Below are positions 8,400-18,773 of a stretch of DNA of 64,000 nt, in pieces. The DNA lies in contig NZ_QGLL01000006.1 in assembly GCF_003202695.1 (NCBI RefSeq), forward strand, positions 558,001 to 622,000, written 5' to 3'. The DNA is from Bifidobacterium asteroides (GTDB lineage: Bacteria > Actinomycetota > Actinomycetes > Actinomycetales > Bifidobacteriaceae). Every line of letters begins with the position of its first letter. The stretch's first letter is position 1. The position numbers and the translations under genes are program-made. Under the pieces are notes generated by a model. The model saw only the letters and a program-made list of their open reading frames with translations. It was not told the origin of the DNA and made no database searches.

Positions 8400-9320
8400 A
8401 TGGCAATCAGGACCAGCGAGGACGGCAGACCGCCTGAAGACGAAGAGGTCGATCCCGATCTCGAGCGCCGCCGTCAACAGCGTCGTCAGGAGCTGACCTA
8501 CCTGCGCCGAGATTCAGAAGTGGCCCACGAGGCCCATCTGCAGGCCAAGGCTGATGCAGTGCGCGCCAAGGCCAAAGCCAAGGCTATGCGAATCATGACT
8601 AAGGCCGAGATCAAGGCATCACGCATTGAGGGCATCCCCGACATGGAGATCGAGCGTAAGGTCCGTTTGGATGTGCATGGTCGTCCTAAGCCCCTCCTGC
8701 GCGGCTGGATCCACGCCGTGGCCGCCCCGCTGGCCCTAGCAGCCGGCATCGTGCTGATCTGTCTGGCCCACGGCACTGGCCTCAAGCTGGCCTGCGCTGT
8801 CTTCATGGTCGCTTCACTGGCCCTCTTTGGCAACTCGGCCCTCTACCATCTGGGTGACTGGACGCCAGGTACTACGGACGTGCTGCGCCGACTGGACCAT
8901 GTCAATATCTTCCTGCTCATCGCCGGCACTTACACCCCTATCTCCTTCGCGCTTGACCCATTCTGGAGACGGATCATCATCCTGGGCATGTGGGGGGCAA
9001 GCCTAGTGGCCATGATCGTCCACGTCTTCTGGATAGAGGCTCCCCGCTGGCTGTATACCCTGGTCTATGTGGTCTTCGGAGTCTCAGGTGTGGGCTTCCT
9101 GAAGCTCTTCTGGGACTCCCCCATGGCCGGTCCGCCGGTGGTTTGGCTGATCGTGGCCGGCGGCCTGGCCTACATCCTGGGAGCCGTGGTCTACGGCCTG
9201 CGCCGACCGGACCCCTGGCCGCGGGTCTTCGGCTTCCATGAGATCTTCCACTGTGGGACGGTCATCGGCTACGCCTGCCATATCGTGGCCATCTACCTGG
9301 TGGTCTGCAATTTGCGCTGA
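8400..9320 (+). CDS. Hemolysin III / PAQR family membrane protein with charged N-terminal extension
   Basis: The C-terminal 210 residues form seven membrane helices with the HlyIII/PAQR (YqfA) motifs: FGNSALYHLGDW, LRRLDHVNIFLLIAGTYTP, and GFHEIFHCGTVIGYACHI, whose His/Asp/Ser residues form a metal site. Family members are possible hydrolases; the cellular role in bacteria is unclear and the hemolysin name is historical. Unusually, the first ~100 residues are an Arg/Lys/Glu/Ala-rich likely coiled coil (AKADAVRAKAKAKAMR) that typical ~215-residue members lack. GGGAGGG just before ATG 8400 supports the long start. Confidence 0.85.
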   Translation: MAIRTSEDGRPPEDEEVDPDLERRRQQRRQELTYLRRDSEVAHEAHLQAKADAVRAKAKAKAMRIMTKAEIKASRIEGIPDMEIERKVRLDVHGRPKPLLRGWIHAVAAPLALAAGIVLICLAHGTGLKLACAVFMVASLALFGNSALYHLGDWTPGTTDVLRRLDHVNIFLLIAGTYTPISFALDPFWRRIIILGMWGASLVAMIVHVFWIEAPRWLYTLVYVVFGVSGVGFLKLFWDSPMAGPPVVWLIVAGGLAYILGAVVYGLRRPDPWPRVFGFHEIFHCGTVIGYACHIVAIYLVVCNLR

Positions 9321-9409
9321 GCAGCTCGCCAGTCCCGTGCCTTTTGAATAAAAACATCGGTCTGCCTTAAGAATCAACCGATCATACACAGAGCACTTAC
9401 TCATAGACA

Positions 9410-9445
9410 AAGCCGCCCTTCGTCGACCATGGCGAAGAGCGGCTT
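9410..9445. terminator. Hairpin between hemolysin III gene and greA
   Basis: AAGCCGC pairs with GCGGCTT and, after one mismatch, CTTCG pairs with CGAAG, leaving a 10-nt loop. It sits between two convergent genes, but neither side has a clear T-tract. Confidence 0.5.
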
Positions 9446-9482
9446 CATTCAGGCCGGGCTGGGGCGGTGAGGGGTCGTCCCG

Positions 9483-9962
9483 CTACTTGAGGGGCCGGGC
9501 ATCCTTGACAGTGACCGAGATATCCTTGCCGTTAGGGGCCTTGTAGGTCACGGTCTGGCCCTTCTTGGCACCCATGAGGGCTGCTCCGATGGGCGACTCG
9601 GGGCTTATGACATCGTAGTCGGTGGCCACGGTCAAATCCCTGGAGCCCAATACATAGACCATTTCGCTGCCGGCCATGGTCAGGGTGACCAGGGAGCCAT
9701 TGCCCACCGTGCCGGCCTTGGGAGCCTTGAGAATCTTGGCGTTGCGCAGCTTGACGATCAGCTCGTTGATCCGCCCCTCATTCTTGCCTTGCTCCTCGCG
9801 GGCAGCCTGGTAGCCGCCGTTTTCGCTCAGATCACCCTCAGCGCGGGCAGCCGCGATACGCTCGGTAATCTCATCGCGGTACTCGCCCTGACGATGGTCA
9901 AGCTCCTCCTTAAGCTTGTCATAAGCGGCCTGTGTCAGCAGAATCGTCTTTTCCTCAGCCAT
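9483..9962 (-). CDS. greA: Transcription elongation factor GreA
   Basis: The 159-residue product has the GreA N-terminal coiled coil, whose tip carries acidic residues (ARAEGDLSENGGYQAAREEQGKNEGRI), and the C-terminal FKBP-like domain (YDVISPESPIGAALMGAKKGQTVTY). GreA enters the RNA polymerase secondary channel and triggers cleavage of backtracked transcripts. The start at 9962 is chosen because AAGGAGGAA lies just upstream of ATG GCT GAG. The frame stays open further upstream, but that extension is not typical of the family. Confidence 0.96.
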   Translation of the reverse strand: MAEEKTILLTQAAYDKLKEELDHRQGEYRDEITERIAAARAEGDLSENGGYQAAREEQGKNEGRINELIVKLRNAKILKAPKAGTVGNGSLVTLTMAGSEMVYVLGSRDLTVATDYDVISPESPIGAALMGAKKGQTVTYKAPNGKDISVTVKDARPLK

Positions 9963-10025
9963 CTGATTCCTCCTTGTTTGATCCACTTGTCTCGTGGCCC
10001 GACCTTAACTGCAAAGTCAAGGGTA

Positions 10026-10055
10026 TGAAAAAGGCGCCGGCCCTCACCGGCGCCT
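10026..10055 (-). terminator. Rho-independent terminator after the FKBP gene
   Basis: On the minus strand AGGCGCCGG pairs with CCGGCGCCT around a 6-nt loop and is followed by a run of T residues. It lies 12 bp after the FKBP stop codon. Confidence 0.9.
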
Positions 10056-10067
10056 GAAGACCCTTGT

Positions 10068-10475
10068 CTACCGTGTCGATATGATGTCGATCACGAAGAC
10101 CAGGGTATCGTCGCCGCCGATACCCGCCTGGGGCATCCCCTGACGGCCGTATCCGTACTCCGGCGGAATGGAGACCAGCAACCTGGACCCCACATTGTGG
10201 CCGGGCACCGTCTGGTCCCAGCCGCGAATGACCTGCCCCACGCCAATGCCGAAGCTGGCTGGCTGATGACGCTGGAAGCTGGAGTCGAAGACCTGATCCG
10301 AACCCCAAACGACGCCGTGATAGTTGACGGTAACGGTATCACCCTTGCGGACAACAGGCCCGTCCCCCTCGACCAGTTCCACGGCGCGCAGCCCGCTGGG
10401 TGCCGGACCATGGAAGGTTATGGTCGGCGAGGCACCGAATTCGGCGTTCACCTCGGGCATGGATTGGTCACTCAT
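10068..10475 (-). CDS. FKBP-type peptidyl-prolyl cis-trans isomerase
   Basis: This 135-residue single-domain protein catalyses proline isomerisation. It shows the FKBP core: GDTVTVNYHGVVW, VFDSSFQRHQPASFGIGVGQVIRGWDQ, and SRLLVSIPPEYGYG. No signal peptide is present, so it is probably cytosolic. AAAGGAG 6 bp before ATG 10475 fixes the start. It has its own terminator and is separated from greA, so it is probably transcribed alone. Confidence 0.95.
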   Translation of the reverse strand: MSDQSMPEVNAEFGASPTITFHGPAPSGLRAVELVEGDGPVVRKGDTVTVNYHGVVWGSDQVFDSSFQRHQPASFGIGVGQVIRGWDQTVPGHNVGSRLLVSIPPEYGYGRQGMPQAGIGGDDTLVFVIDIISTR

Positions 10476-10564
10476 CACAACTCCTTTGGTTTTCTTGCAT
10501 ACCAGCGTATCGGTTCGTCGGCCTTGTGACAAGTTGCAACACTGCCGCCAAGCCGATCATGCCT

Positions 10565-10650
10565 TGGTGCCCCGGGTGGGAATCGAACCCACAAGCCGGT
10601 GAAGGCGGCGGATTTTAAGTCCGATGCGTATACCATTTCGCCACCGGGGC
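10565..10650 (-). tRNA. tRNA-Leu (anticodon TAA)
   Basis: On the minus strand the acceptor stem GCCCCGG pairs with CCGGGGC and the gene encodes the 3' CCA. The anticodon loop is CTTAAAA, giving TAA. A long class II variable arm (GCC TTCACC GGC) and the T-arm GTGGG TTCGAAT CCCAC follow. The total of 86 nt fits a leucine tRNA. Confidence 0.95.
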
Positions 10651-10674
10651 CGTTACACATAACGCCTTAGTATA

Positions 10675-11691
10675 TCATTTGCGCAGGAGGGTCCGACCAT
10701 AGTCCAGGACCAGGCCATCCAGGAGGCCGTGCTCGCTGGCCACATAGGTTCCCGAAGCCAGCGCGCTCGGACTGGCCTGGCCTAGACGCTCCAGCAGACG
10801 GCTCCAGATCAGAGCGCCGCCGCCGATCACATCCACACGTCCGGGATGGATGGCCTTGAGCTCCCGACGCTCCTGCCGCCTCATATTCAGCACCTGATCG
10901 TCAACCCGGCGGGTCGCTTCAACCGAAATGGACTGGCCGTCGACGGCATGGCGATCGTAGATCTGGCATCCCAGAGCCAGGGCGCTCATGGTGGTAACCG
11001 TGCCGGAGACTCCGATCACACTGCCGACCTCGGCTACAGGAACCTGGTCGAAGGCCCGGTCGATCCAGCAGTCGACATCCTCAAGCGCCTGGTCGATCTG
11101 CTCCCGGCTGGGCGGATCGTCCAGCAGATGGCGCTCGGTCATCCGCACGGAGCCGATGTTCATGGAGCAGGAAGCCATGACATGGTCCGCAGGCAGATCG
11201 CTCCCGTCCCCACCCAGGACAAGCTCGGTGGAGCCACCACCCAGGTCAACCACCAGGTAGGGCGCAGGAGGCATATTAGCGCTGCCCCGCTGCTCCAGCA
11301 CACTGACCGCGCCCAAAAAACTCAGCGAGGCCTCCTGGGAGCCGCTGATGACCTCAGGCGTGACCCCTAGGATGGAGCGCACTCCCTCTTCGAAACTCTC
11401 GCGGTTGTCGGCATCTCTGGTGGCCGATGTGGCCACAAAGCGCAGGCCATTCACCGGGTGCTCCTGCAGCTGTCGGGCGAAGAGCCGACAGGCCTCAAAG
11501 GCGCGCTCCAGAGCCTGATTGGAGAAGCGGTGGTTGCGGTCCACGCCCTCCCCCAGCCGGATAACCCGCATCAGCCTGGGAGCCACCGGGTGGAGTCCCT
11601 GTCGGTCCACCTGGGCTATCAGCAGACGTATGGAATTGGTGCCGCAGTCCACGCCCGCCACCGTTACCTGATCCATGGAAGCCCCCTTCAT
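10675..11691 (-). CDS. ppx: Exopolyphosphatase / Ppx-GppA family phosphatase
   Basis: This 338-residue actin-fold phosphatase has the family P-loops VAGVDCGTNSIRLLIA at the N-terminus and YLVVDLGGGSTELVLGG in the middle, with VIGVSGTVTTM later. Family members split polyphosphate or pppGpp; actinobacterial short forms resemble Ppx1/Ppx2. ATG 11691 overlaps the DUF501 stop as ATGA with GGAG upstream, suggesting translational coupling. ATG 11676 is a second possible start, preceded by GGGGG. Confidence 0.92.
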   Translation of the reverse strand: MKGASMDQVTVAGVDCGTNSIRLLIAQVDRQGLHPVAPRLMRVIRLGEGVDRNHRFSNQALERAFEACRLFARQLQEHPVNGLRFVATSATRDADNRESFEEGVRSILGVTPEVISGSQEASLSFLGAVSVLEQRGSANMPPAPYLVVDLGGGSTELVLGGDGSDLPADHVMASCSMNIGSVRMTERHLLDDPPSREQIDQALEDVDCWIDRAFDQVPVAEVGSVIGVSGTVTTMSALALGCQIYDRHAVDGQSISVEATRRVDDQVLNMRRQERRELKAIHPGRVDVIGGGALIWSRLLERLGQASPSALASGTYVASEHGLLDGLVLDYGRTLLRK

Positions 11692-12413
11692 CGGTTCTCC
11701 TGCCGATCCTCTTGCCGGAATGCTTCAGCCCAGGGCTGGGCGCACCTGCAGAGCTGTGGGTCGAATACCGGCCGCACCAGATCCAGGACCCGGTCGCCCA
11801 GGGGATTGATCCCGGGACCCATAACCAGGGACTGGGCGGTCAGAGCATGCAGACACTTGACCCGCTTGGGCATGCCACCGGCCGAGATTCCGGCGATGCG
11901 CCCTTCATCGTCACCCAGCCGCTGGGCCAGGGCTGAGCGGAAGGCCAGATAGAGTTCATGCGCCCTGCGGTAAGAGTCGGCCAGATCCGCATTCGAACCT
12001 AACTCGGTATTCCAGTCAGCCATGATGCCATCGGCCTCCAACCGTGAGACGGCCTTGACGGCTTCAGGACTGGTCAGATAGCACGTGGTCGGAAAGGGCG
12101 TGTCATCCTCCAGCTGGGGCCGAGTGACCACAGCCAGCGGATTGCCACAGACGCAACAGGCGCCCACGGCCACCATGCCACGCGGATAGCGGCCCAGCTG
12201 CCGGTTCACGACGGCTATCTGATCTGGCGTAGCCGGAGTGGCCAGAAGCTCCTGTACACGATCTCTGACCGCTGCCAATCCTCGGTCGCTAACCAGACTG
12301 GAGACTTCGACCTCATGCTGCCCAACCTCGGACTCGACCTGGACCTTGTCTGCGGCTTGAGATTCCACTGCTGGCTGGGGCCGTCCCTGGGCCTTGATCA
12401 CGCCTGACCTCAT
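11688..12413 (-). CDS. DUF501 domain protein
   Basis: The ~241-residue product contains the DUF501 core: VNRQLGRYPRGMVAVGACCVCGNPLAVVTRPQL, FPTTCYLTSPEAVKAVSRLE, and GMPKRVKCLHALTAQSLVMG with clustered cysteines and histidines that could bind metal. Its biochemical function is unknown, but it is almost always encoded between ftsB and ppx in actinobacteria, as here. The first ~70 residues are poorly conserved and charged. ATG 12413 has AGGA upstream; the frame is open to 12464 with a possible ATG at 12446. Confidence 0.85.
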   Translation of the reverse strand: MRSGVIKAQGRPQPAVESQAADKVQVESEVGQHEVEVSSLVSDRGLAAVRDRVQELLATPATPDQIAVVNRQLGRYPRGMVAVGACCVCGNPLAVVTRPQLEDDTPFPTTCYLTSPEAVKAVSRLEADGIMADWNTELGSNADLADSYRRAHELYLAFRSALAQRLGDDEGRIAGISAGGMPKRVKCLHALTAQSLVMGPGINPLGDRVLDLVRPVFDPQLCRCAQPWAEAFRQEDRQENR

Positions 12414-12482
12414 CTTTCCTGATTGTTTTGCTGCTGCGATGTTCATTAACCGCTGGGGCGACAAAATCCGAGCCTTCGGAGT

Positions 12483-13079
12483 TCACTGCGCTCCCCCGCC
12501 ATCGGATGGAGAAGGGCCACCAGAACCACCTGGACTGCTGGAACCGCTCGGACTAGCTGATCCGCTCGGACTGGCGGATCCTTTCTGACTGGTTCCGTCG
12601 CCAGAATGCTGGCCCGCACTCCCTTTGCTCCTATTGGCAGCCGGATCCTGATCGGCTTTGGCGAAGGAATAGGCCATCTCCTGATACCAGGGCAGGGAGT
12701 TCTTCCTGGGAGCCCTGACCCCCTTGCTTCCGGCTTCGTCCTTGTCTTTGCTGCCCGTAACCGCCTCCGGATGCAAGACCCGGATGGCCTCCTCGTCAGG
12801 GAAGACGAATCCCAGCCGATCCCGGGCCTGGGCGGTTACATAGGCCTTGTCGTCCCAACGCCGGATCTGGTTCTCCAGGTCACGCTTATGCTCGACAAGC
12901 TGGGCCTGTTGGTTGCGCAGACCGTTGAGCTCGGAAAGATTTATGGCATAGGCATGGAAGGTCGAGACCAGTTGGATCAGCCCCAAAGCCACGATGATGA
13001 CCGCTACAAAGAACGTGATGGGTCCCGACGACCACCTGTCTGTCCGCCGATCGACGTCGCTTCGTTTGTTCTCGGTCAT
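12483..13079 (-). CDS. ftsB: FtsB/DivIC septum formation initiator
   Basis: This ~198-residue bitopic protein belongs to the divisome, where FtsB/DivIC joins FtsL and FtsQ. It has a short charged cytoplasmic end, one membrane helix (ITFFVAVIIVALGLIQLV) and an extracytoplasmic coiled coil (LRNQQAQLVEHKRDLENQIRRW). The conserved YVTAQARDRLGFVFPDE segment follows. The C-terminal ~60 residues are a Ser/Gly/Pro-rich repeat-like tail (GSASPSGSASPSG), likely unstructured. Position between eno and DUF501 is the standard actinobacterial order. Confidence 0.92.
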   Translation of the reverse strand: MTENKRSDVDRRTDRWSSGPITFFVAVIIVALGLIQLVSTFHAYAINLSELNGLRNQQAQLVEHKRDLENQIRRWDDKAYVTAQARDRLGFVFPDEEAIRVLHPEAVTGSKDKDEAGSKGVRAPRKNSLPWYQEMAYSFAKADQDPAANRSKGSAGQHSGDGTSQKGSASPSGSASPSGSSSPGGSGGPSPSDGGGAQ

Positions 13080-13085
13080 ACTCAC

Positions 13086-13122
13086 AAAAATACCCGCGGC
13101 AGCCGACGCGGACCGCCACGGG
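13086..13122 (-). terminator. Terminator between eno and ftsB
   Basis: On the minus strand CCCGTGGC pairs with GCCGCGGG (one G-T wobble) around a 14-nt loop, followed by TATTTTT. The T-run ends only about 7 bp before the ftsB ATG, so it may attenuate readthrough from eno into the division gene. Confidence 0.65.
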
Positions 13123-13181
13123 TGAAAAGACTGCCCTGTCGGGTCAAAACCTGCGAAGGCTCCGATCCGGCCGGCAAGGCC

Positions 13182-14510
<1,329 letters not shown>

Positions 14511-14520
14511 TTACAGAATA

Positions 14521-17500
14521 CTAGTTTTGTTGGACGGGCGAGGGACCCGCTGGCGTGCCATCATCGGAGGACTTGGGCAGCCCCCAGGCAAGGTCGTCCA
14601 GCAGGGTGTCCACCCAGGCGGTCATGGCCGCTGAATCCATGGGTCCCGAACCCAGCGAGCCCGCGAAGGGCGCCAGAATCAGCAGGGTCTGCGTCACTGG
14701 GCGGTACTGGCTGCCCTTGTATATTCGTGCGATCCTGGCCTGGAGAGAGTCGGGCATGGTTACGGGTCTGATGCGCACCCTGGAGCCCTGGGAGGCGATC
14801 TCCGCTATGCCCAAGGAGCGAGCCTTGGCGCGCAGCCTGGCTACAGCGAAGAGGGTGTCGAACTGGGCAGGCGGACGACCGTAGCGGTCAGTCAGCTCCT
14901 CGTGCAGGTCGCGCAGATCCTGCTCGTTGCGGGCCGAGGCCAGCTTGCGGTAGGCCTCCAGACGCAGCTTGTCCGAATCGATGTAGTCCACCGGAATGGA
15001 GGCCTCAAGAGGTAGGTCGATGCTGACGGTGACCGGCTCTGTCCGCCCGGGCTCCTTGTACTCTTCCACAGCTTCAGAAACCATGCGCACGTAAAGATCG
15101 AAGCCGACTCCCTCGATATGGCCGGACTGCTCGTCGCCCAGCAGGTTGCCGGTTCCGCGTAGCTCCAGGTCCTTCATGGCCACATCGTAGCCGGACCCCA
15201 GCGCCGTGTTCTGCGCGATGGTGGCCAGCCGATCGTGGGCGGTCTGGGTCATGGGCTTGCTGGGGTCGTAGAGGAAGTAGGCGTAGGCGCGCTCCCGGCC
15301 GCGTCCCACCCGGCCGCGCAGCTGGTGAAGCTGGGAGAGTCCGAAGCGGTCTGCCCGGTCCACTATCAGCGTGTTGGCGTTGGGGATATCCAGGCCGGTC
15401 TCGACGATGGTAGTGCAGACCAGCACATCGATGTCCCGGTGCCAGAAGTCACGAATGACCCCGTCCAGCTGCTTCTCCCCCATCTTGCCGTGGGCCACGC
15501 CCACCTTGGCCTCGGGGACCAGCGTCTGCACTTTGGCTGAGACCTTGCCGATGTCCTCCACCCGGTTGTGGATGTAGAAGATCTGGCCCCCGCGCAGGAG
15601 CTCTCGGCGAATGGCTGCAGTCACCTGGGCATCCTCGTAGGCGCCCACATAAGTCAGCACCGGCAGACGGTCCTCAGGGGGCGTAGCCAGCGTGGACATC
15701 TCACGGATGCCGGTCACCGCCATCTCCAGGGTGCGCGGAATAGGCGTAGCCGACAGGGACAGGACGTCAACGTTGGTCCGCATGGCCTTGAGGGTCTCCT
15801 TGGCCTCCACGCCGAAGCGCTGCTCCTCGTCGACGATCATCAGGCCCAGATCCTTGAAACGGATGCGCGGGTTGAGCAGCTTGTGGGTGCCGATGACTAC
15901 ATCCACGGCCCCGCTGGACAGGCCCTCCATGGTGGCTTGGTTCTCCTTGGCGGTCTGGAAGCGGCTCATGGCTGCTACATCCACCGGGAATCCTGCAAAC
16001 CGCTCAGTAAAGGTCTGATAGTGCTGCTGGACCAGCAAGGTCGTGGGCACCAGAACCACCACCTGCTTGCCATCCTGAACGGCCTTAAAGGCGGCACGGA
16101 TGGCTATTTCGGTTTTGCCGAAGCCTACATCACCGCAAATCAAGCGGTCCATGGGCACGGGCTTCTCCATATCGGCCTTGACATCGTCGATGGCCGTCAG
16201 CTGGTCCGGAGTCTCCTGGTAGGGGAAGGCGTCCTCCAACTCCTTCTGCCAAGGAGTATCCGGGCTGAAGGCGAAGCCCTTGGTGCGCTGCCGGGCCGAA
16301 TAAAGCTTGACCAGGCCCTGGGCGATCTTATGGACATGCTTGCGGGCCTTGGCCTTGGTGGCCGACCAGTCGGATCCGCCCAACTTGTTGAGTCTCGGGA
16401 TCTCGGCGCCGATGTAGCGGCTGACCTGGTCCAGCTGGTCGGCAGGCACGAAGAGCTTATCTGGAGGGGCGTTGCGCTTGGAGGGGGCGTACTCCAGGAC
16501 CAAGTACTCCCGGCTGCCCTTGCTTGGGCCTACGCCCACGCTGCGCTGGCGCATGCCCAGGAAACGGCCGATGCCATGCTGGTCGTGGACCACATAGTCG
16601 CCGGGCTTGAGCTCGTCCAGGTCGATGGCCTTGCGTCGACGGTTGGAGGTCTTGCTTCCGGCAGCCACGCTGGTGCGCCCGGTCAGGTCACGCTCGGTCA
16701 GCAGGGCCAGATGGGCAGACTGGTCCACGAAGCCGTCGACGGCCAGGGAGCGGTGGTACTCCACCCCGACGACCCCCGTGGTCTGCACGGCCCGACGCAG
16801 ACGGCTCAGCGTTCCTTGGGCCGGAGCGGTGACTACAACCCGATCGCCGTGCTCCAGCAGGGAGGCGATGCCCGATGCGGCCCGATCCTCGTCGCCGCGG
16901 TACTGGTCCGGTGCCAGAGCATCCAGACGCTCGGCCCCCTCCCGATCCGGGTCCACCGACAGGTCGGTCAGCTTCCAGACCTCTCCCTTGCGGTACTCCA
17001 GTGAAGCGATGACCTCGTCGTAGTCCAGGAAACTGGCCCTGTCGAAGCTGATGGGTGCACCCGAGCCCTGCCCGGAGGCCGCCACATGCCAACTGGCGGC
17101 CAGGAACTCGTTGGCGGTCTTGACCAGGTCTTGGGCGGAGCGGGCCAGCAGCTGTGGCTCAGACAGCAGAATCAGAGCGCCCTCGGGCAACATGGATCCT
17201 ACCGGCACCAGGTCGTCGACCAGGGCAGGCAGGAGGGATTCCATGCCCTCCACCGGAATGGCTTCGGCGATGGACTCCAGCATGTCATCGGCGTTGGGGA
17301 TGCTCCCGATCAGGCAGCGAGCGCGGGCGCGGACCTGGTCGGTCAGCTGCAGCTCGCGGCAGGGCGGCGCCCAGATCCGGTCCAGATCGGGGCCGTAGGT
17401 TCGTTGATCTGAGGCGTGGAAGCTGCGGATAGTGTCCACTTCGTCGCCAAAGAACTCGATGCGCACCGGGTGAGCCATGGTGGGAACAAAGACGTCAAGG

Positions 17501-18144
17501 ATGCCGCCTCGGACGGCGAACTGGCCACGCTCCATGACCAGATCCACGCGGGTGTAAGCGTTGCGAACCAGGGCCTGGACGGCCTGATCCAGAGGCAGCT
17601 CCTGGCCACGCAGGAAGACCAGGGGCTTCACATCCTGCAGACCCTTCACCACCGGCTGCAGCAGGGAGCGCACAGGCATGACCAAAATGCGGATGGGTCC
17701 AAAATCAGGATCGTCCTGAACAGGATGGGCCAGCCGCCTGAAGACGGCCATTCGTGAGGCCACGGTGTCTGCCCGGGGCGAGAGCCGCTCATGAGGCAGG
17801 GTCTCCCAGGAGCGCAGCAGAGCCACGTCAGCAGGATCGCCCCCATACCAGGAGCGGACGGCGCCGCTCATCTCCTGAGCGTCACGTTCAGAAGGGACCA
17901 CCAGGACGACTGGGGCACGCCCGGCTGCGGCTGCTGCCAAGGCTGGCCTGATGCCCTGAGGAGCTTGAACCATGAGGGGGATATCAGTGTCCTCCGCAGG
18001 CTGGGAGTCTCCTTTGACCAATCTGGCGAAGGCAGCATCCGTCTGAAGAGCGTCCAGGAGAGGATGCAAGGGCCCATTCAGGGATTCCTGGGGCTCTGCC
18101 TTCTTGCCGGCCTCCTGCCCTGACCGGGTATCCTCATCGACCAT
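14521..18144 (-). CDS. mfd: Transcription-repair coupling factor Mfd
   Basis: The 1207-residue ATPase removes RNA polymerase stalled at DNA lesions and recruits UvrA. It has the UvrB-like N-terminal region (APVVLVVPSERDAQ, AVRGGILDVFVP), the RNA-polymerase-interacting domain (DYVVHDQHGIGRFLGM), then a RecG-like superfamily 2 helicase with Walker A GDVGFGKTE, DEEQRFGV and LSATPIPRTL. Motif VI region QLRGRVGRGRERAYAYF and the C-terminal TRCF domain follow. ATG 18144 lies 11 bp inside the end of pth, so the two are probably co-transcribed. Confidence 0.97.
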   Translation of the reverse strand: MVDEDTRSGQEAGKKAEPQESLNGPLHPLLDALQTDAAFARLVKGDSQPAEDTDIPLMVQAPQGIRPALAAAAAGRAPVVLVVPSERDAQEMSGAVRSWYGGDPADVALLRSWETLPHERLSPRADTVASRMAVFRRLAHPVQDDPDFGPIRILVMPVRSLLQPVVKGLQDVKPLVFLRGQELPLDQAVQALVRNAYTRVDLVMERGQFAVRGGILDVFVPTMAHPVRIEFFGDEVDTIRSFHASDQRTYGPDLDRIWAPPCRELQLTDQVRARARCLIGSIPNADDMLESIAEAIPVEGMESLLPALVDDLVPVGSMLPEGALILLSEPQLLARSAQDLVKTANEFLAASWHVAASGQGSGAPISFDRASFLDYDEVIASLEYRKGEVWKLTDLSVDPDREGAERLDALAPDQYRGDEDRAASGIASLLEHGDRVVVTAPAQGTLSRLRRAVQTTGVVGVEYHRSLAVDGFVDQSAHLALLTERDLTGRTSVAAGSKTSNRRRKAIDLDELKPGDYVVHDQHGIGRFLGMRQRSVGVGPSKGSREYLVLEYAPSKRNAPPDKLFVPADQLDQVSRYIGAEIPRLNKLGGSDWSATKAKARKHVHKIAQGLVKLYSARQRTKGFAFSPDTPWQKELEDAFPYQETPDQLTAIDDVKADMEKPVPMDRLICGDVGFGKTEIAIRAAFKAVQDGKQVVVLVPTTLLVQQHYQTFTERFAGFPVDVAAMSRFQTAKENQATMEGLSSGAVDVVIGTHKLLNPRIRFKDLGLMIVDEEQRFGVEAKETLKAMRTNVDVLSLSATPIPRTLEMAVTGIREMSTLATPPEDRLPVLTYVGAYEDAQVTAAIRRELLRGGQIFYIHNRVEDIGKVSAKVQTLVPEAKVGVAHGKMGEKQLDGVIRDFWHRDIDVLVCTTIVETGLDIPNANTLIVDRADRFGLSQLHQLRGRVGRGRERAYAYFLYDPSKPMTQTAHDRLATIAQNTALGSGYDVAMKDLELRGTGNLLGDEQSGHIEGVGFDLYVRMVSEAVEEYKEPGRTEPVTVSIDLPLEASIPVDYIDSDKLRLEAYRKLASARNEQDLRDLHEELTDRYGRPPAQFDTLFAVARLRAKARSLGIAEIASQGSRVRIRPVTMPDSLQARIARIYKGSQYRPVTQTLLILAPFAGSLGSGPMDSAAMTAWVDTLLDDLAWGLPKSSDDGTPAGPSPVQQN

Positions 18145-18733
18145 TGAACTGCTCCTGAGCCTGGCTGAGGCCCTTGGTGATCACGGTTTCTGCGGCATCA
18201 GCGCCATCTGCCAAAAACTCAGGCAGACGCTTGCGCTGATCGCCGGCAAAAGTGCCCAGAACCCAGTCCACGGTACGCCTATGGGCATCCGGACCTCCTC
18301 GGACATGCCCCACGCCCATGCGGACCCGGGCGTAGACGTTGCTGCCCAGTGAGCGATCGATGGAGCGGATGCCGTTGTGCCCGCCCGAGGATCCGCCGGC
18401 CTTGACCTTGATTCGGCCGAACTCCAGATCCATATCGTCATGGATGACCACGACCCGGCTAACTGGTATGTGATAGTAAGAGCAAATGGAGGCCAGAGCA
18501 TCGCCCGAGTCGTTCATGAAGGTGAGCGGCTTAGTCAGGAAGAAAGCCGTGCGATGTCCGTCGAGATCCAGGGTGCCGCGGCCCAGCAGAGCCAGACCCT
18601 TGTGGTCGCGCATGTTGACCGACCATCGTTCGGCCAGCAGATCGGCGCACATGAAGCCCATGTTGTGCCTGGTGCCCTTATACTCGTCACCCGGGTTGCC
18701 CAGTCCGGCTATCAGCCAGAAATCGGATGCCAT
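18134..18733 (-). CDS. pth: Peptidyl-tRNA hydrolase
   Basis: The 199-residue enzyme releases tRNA from dropped peptidyl-tRNA. It has the signature LIAGLGNPGDEYKGTRHNMGF containing the catalytic His and Asn, then FLTKPLTFMNDSG, VVVIHDDMDLEFGRIKVK and GGSSGGHNGIRSI. ATG 18733 is chosen because AGGAGGT lies 9 bp upstream and the homologous N-terminus starts there. The frame is open to 18925, but that part is not family-like. Confidence 0.97.
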   Translation of the reverse strand: MASDFWLIAGLGNPGDEYKGTRHNMGFMCADLLAERWSVNMRDHKGLALLGRGTLDLDGHRTAFFLTKPLTFMNDSGDALASICSYYHIPVSRVVVIHDDMDLEFGRIKVKAGGSSGGHNGIRSIDRSLGSNVYARVRMGVGHVRGGPDAHRRTVDWVLGTFAGDQRKRLPEFLADGADAAETVITKGLSQAQEQFNGR

Positions 18734-18773
18734 GTAGGTGATACCTCCTGCTCTCAAACGCGACGGTGAGATT

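Noticed and set aside
15568-17004. A 478-codon open frame on the plus strand
   Set aside because: It is antisense to mfd and has no domain resemblance.
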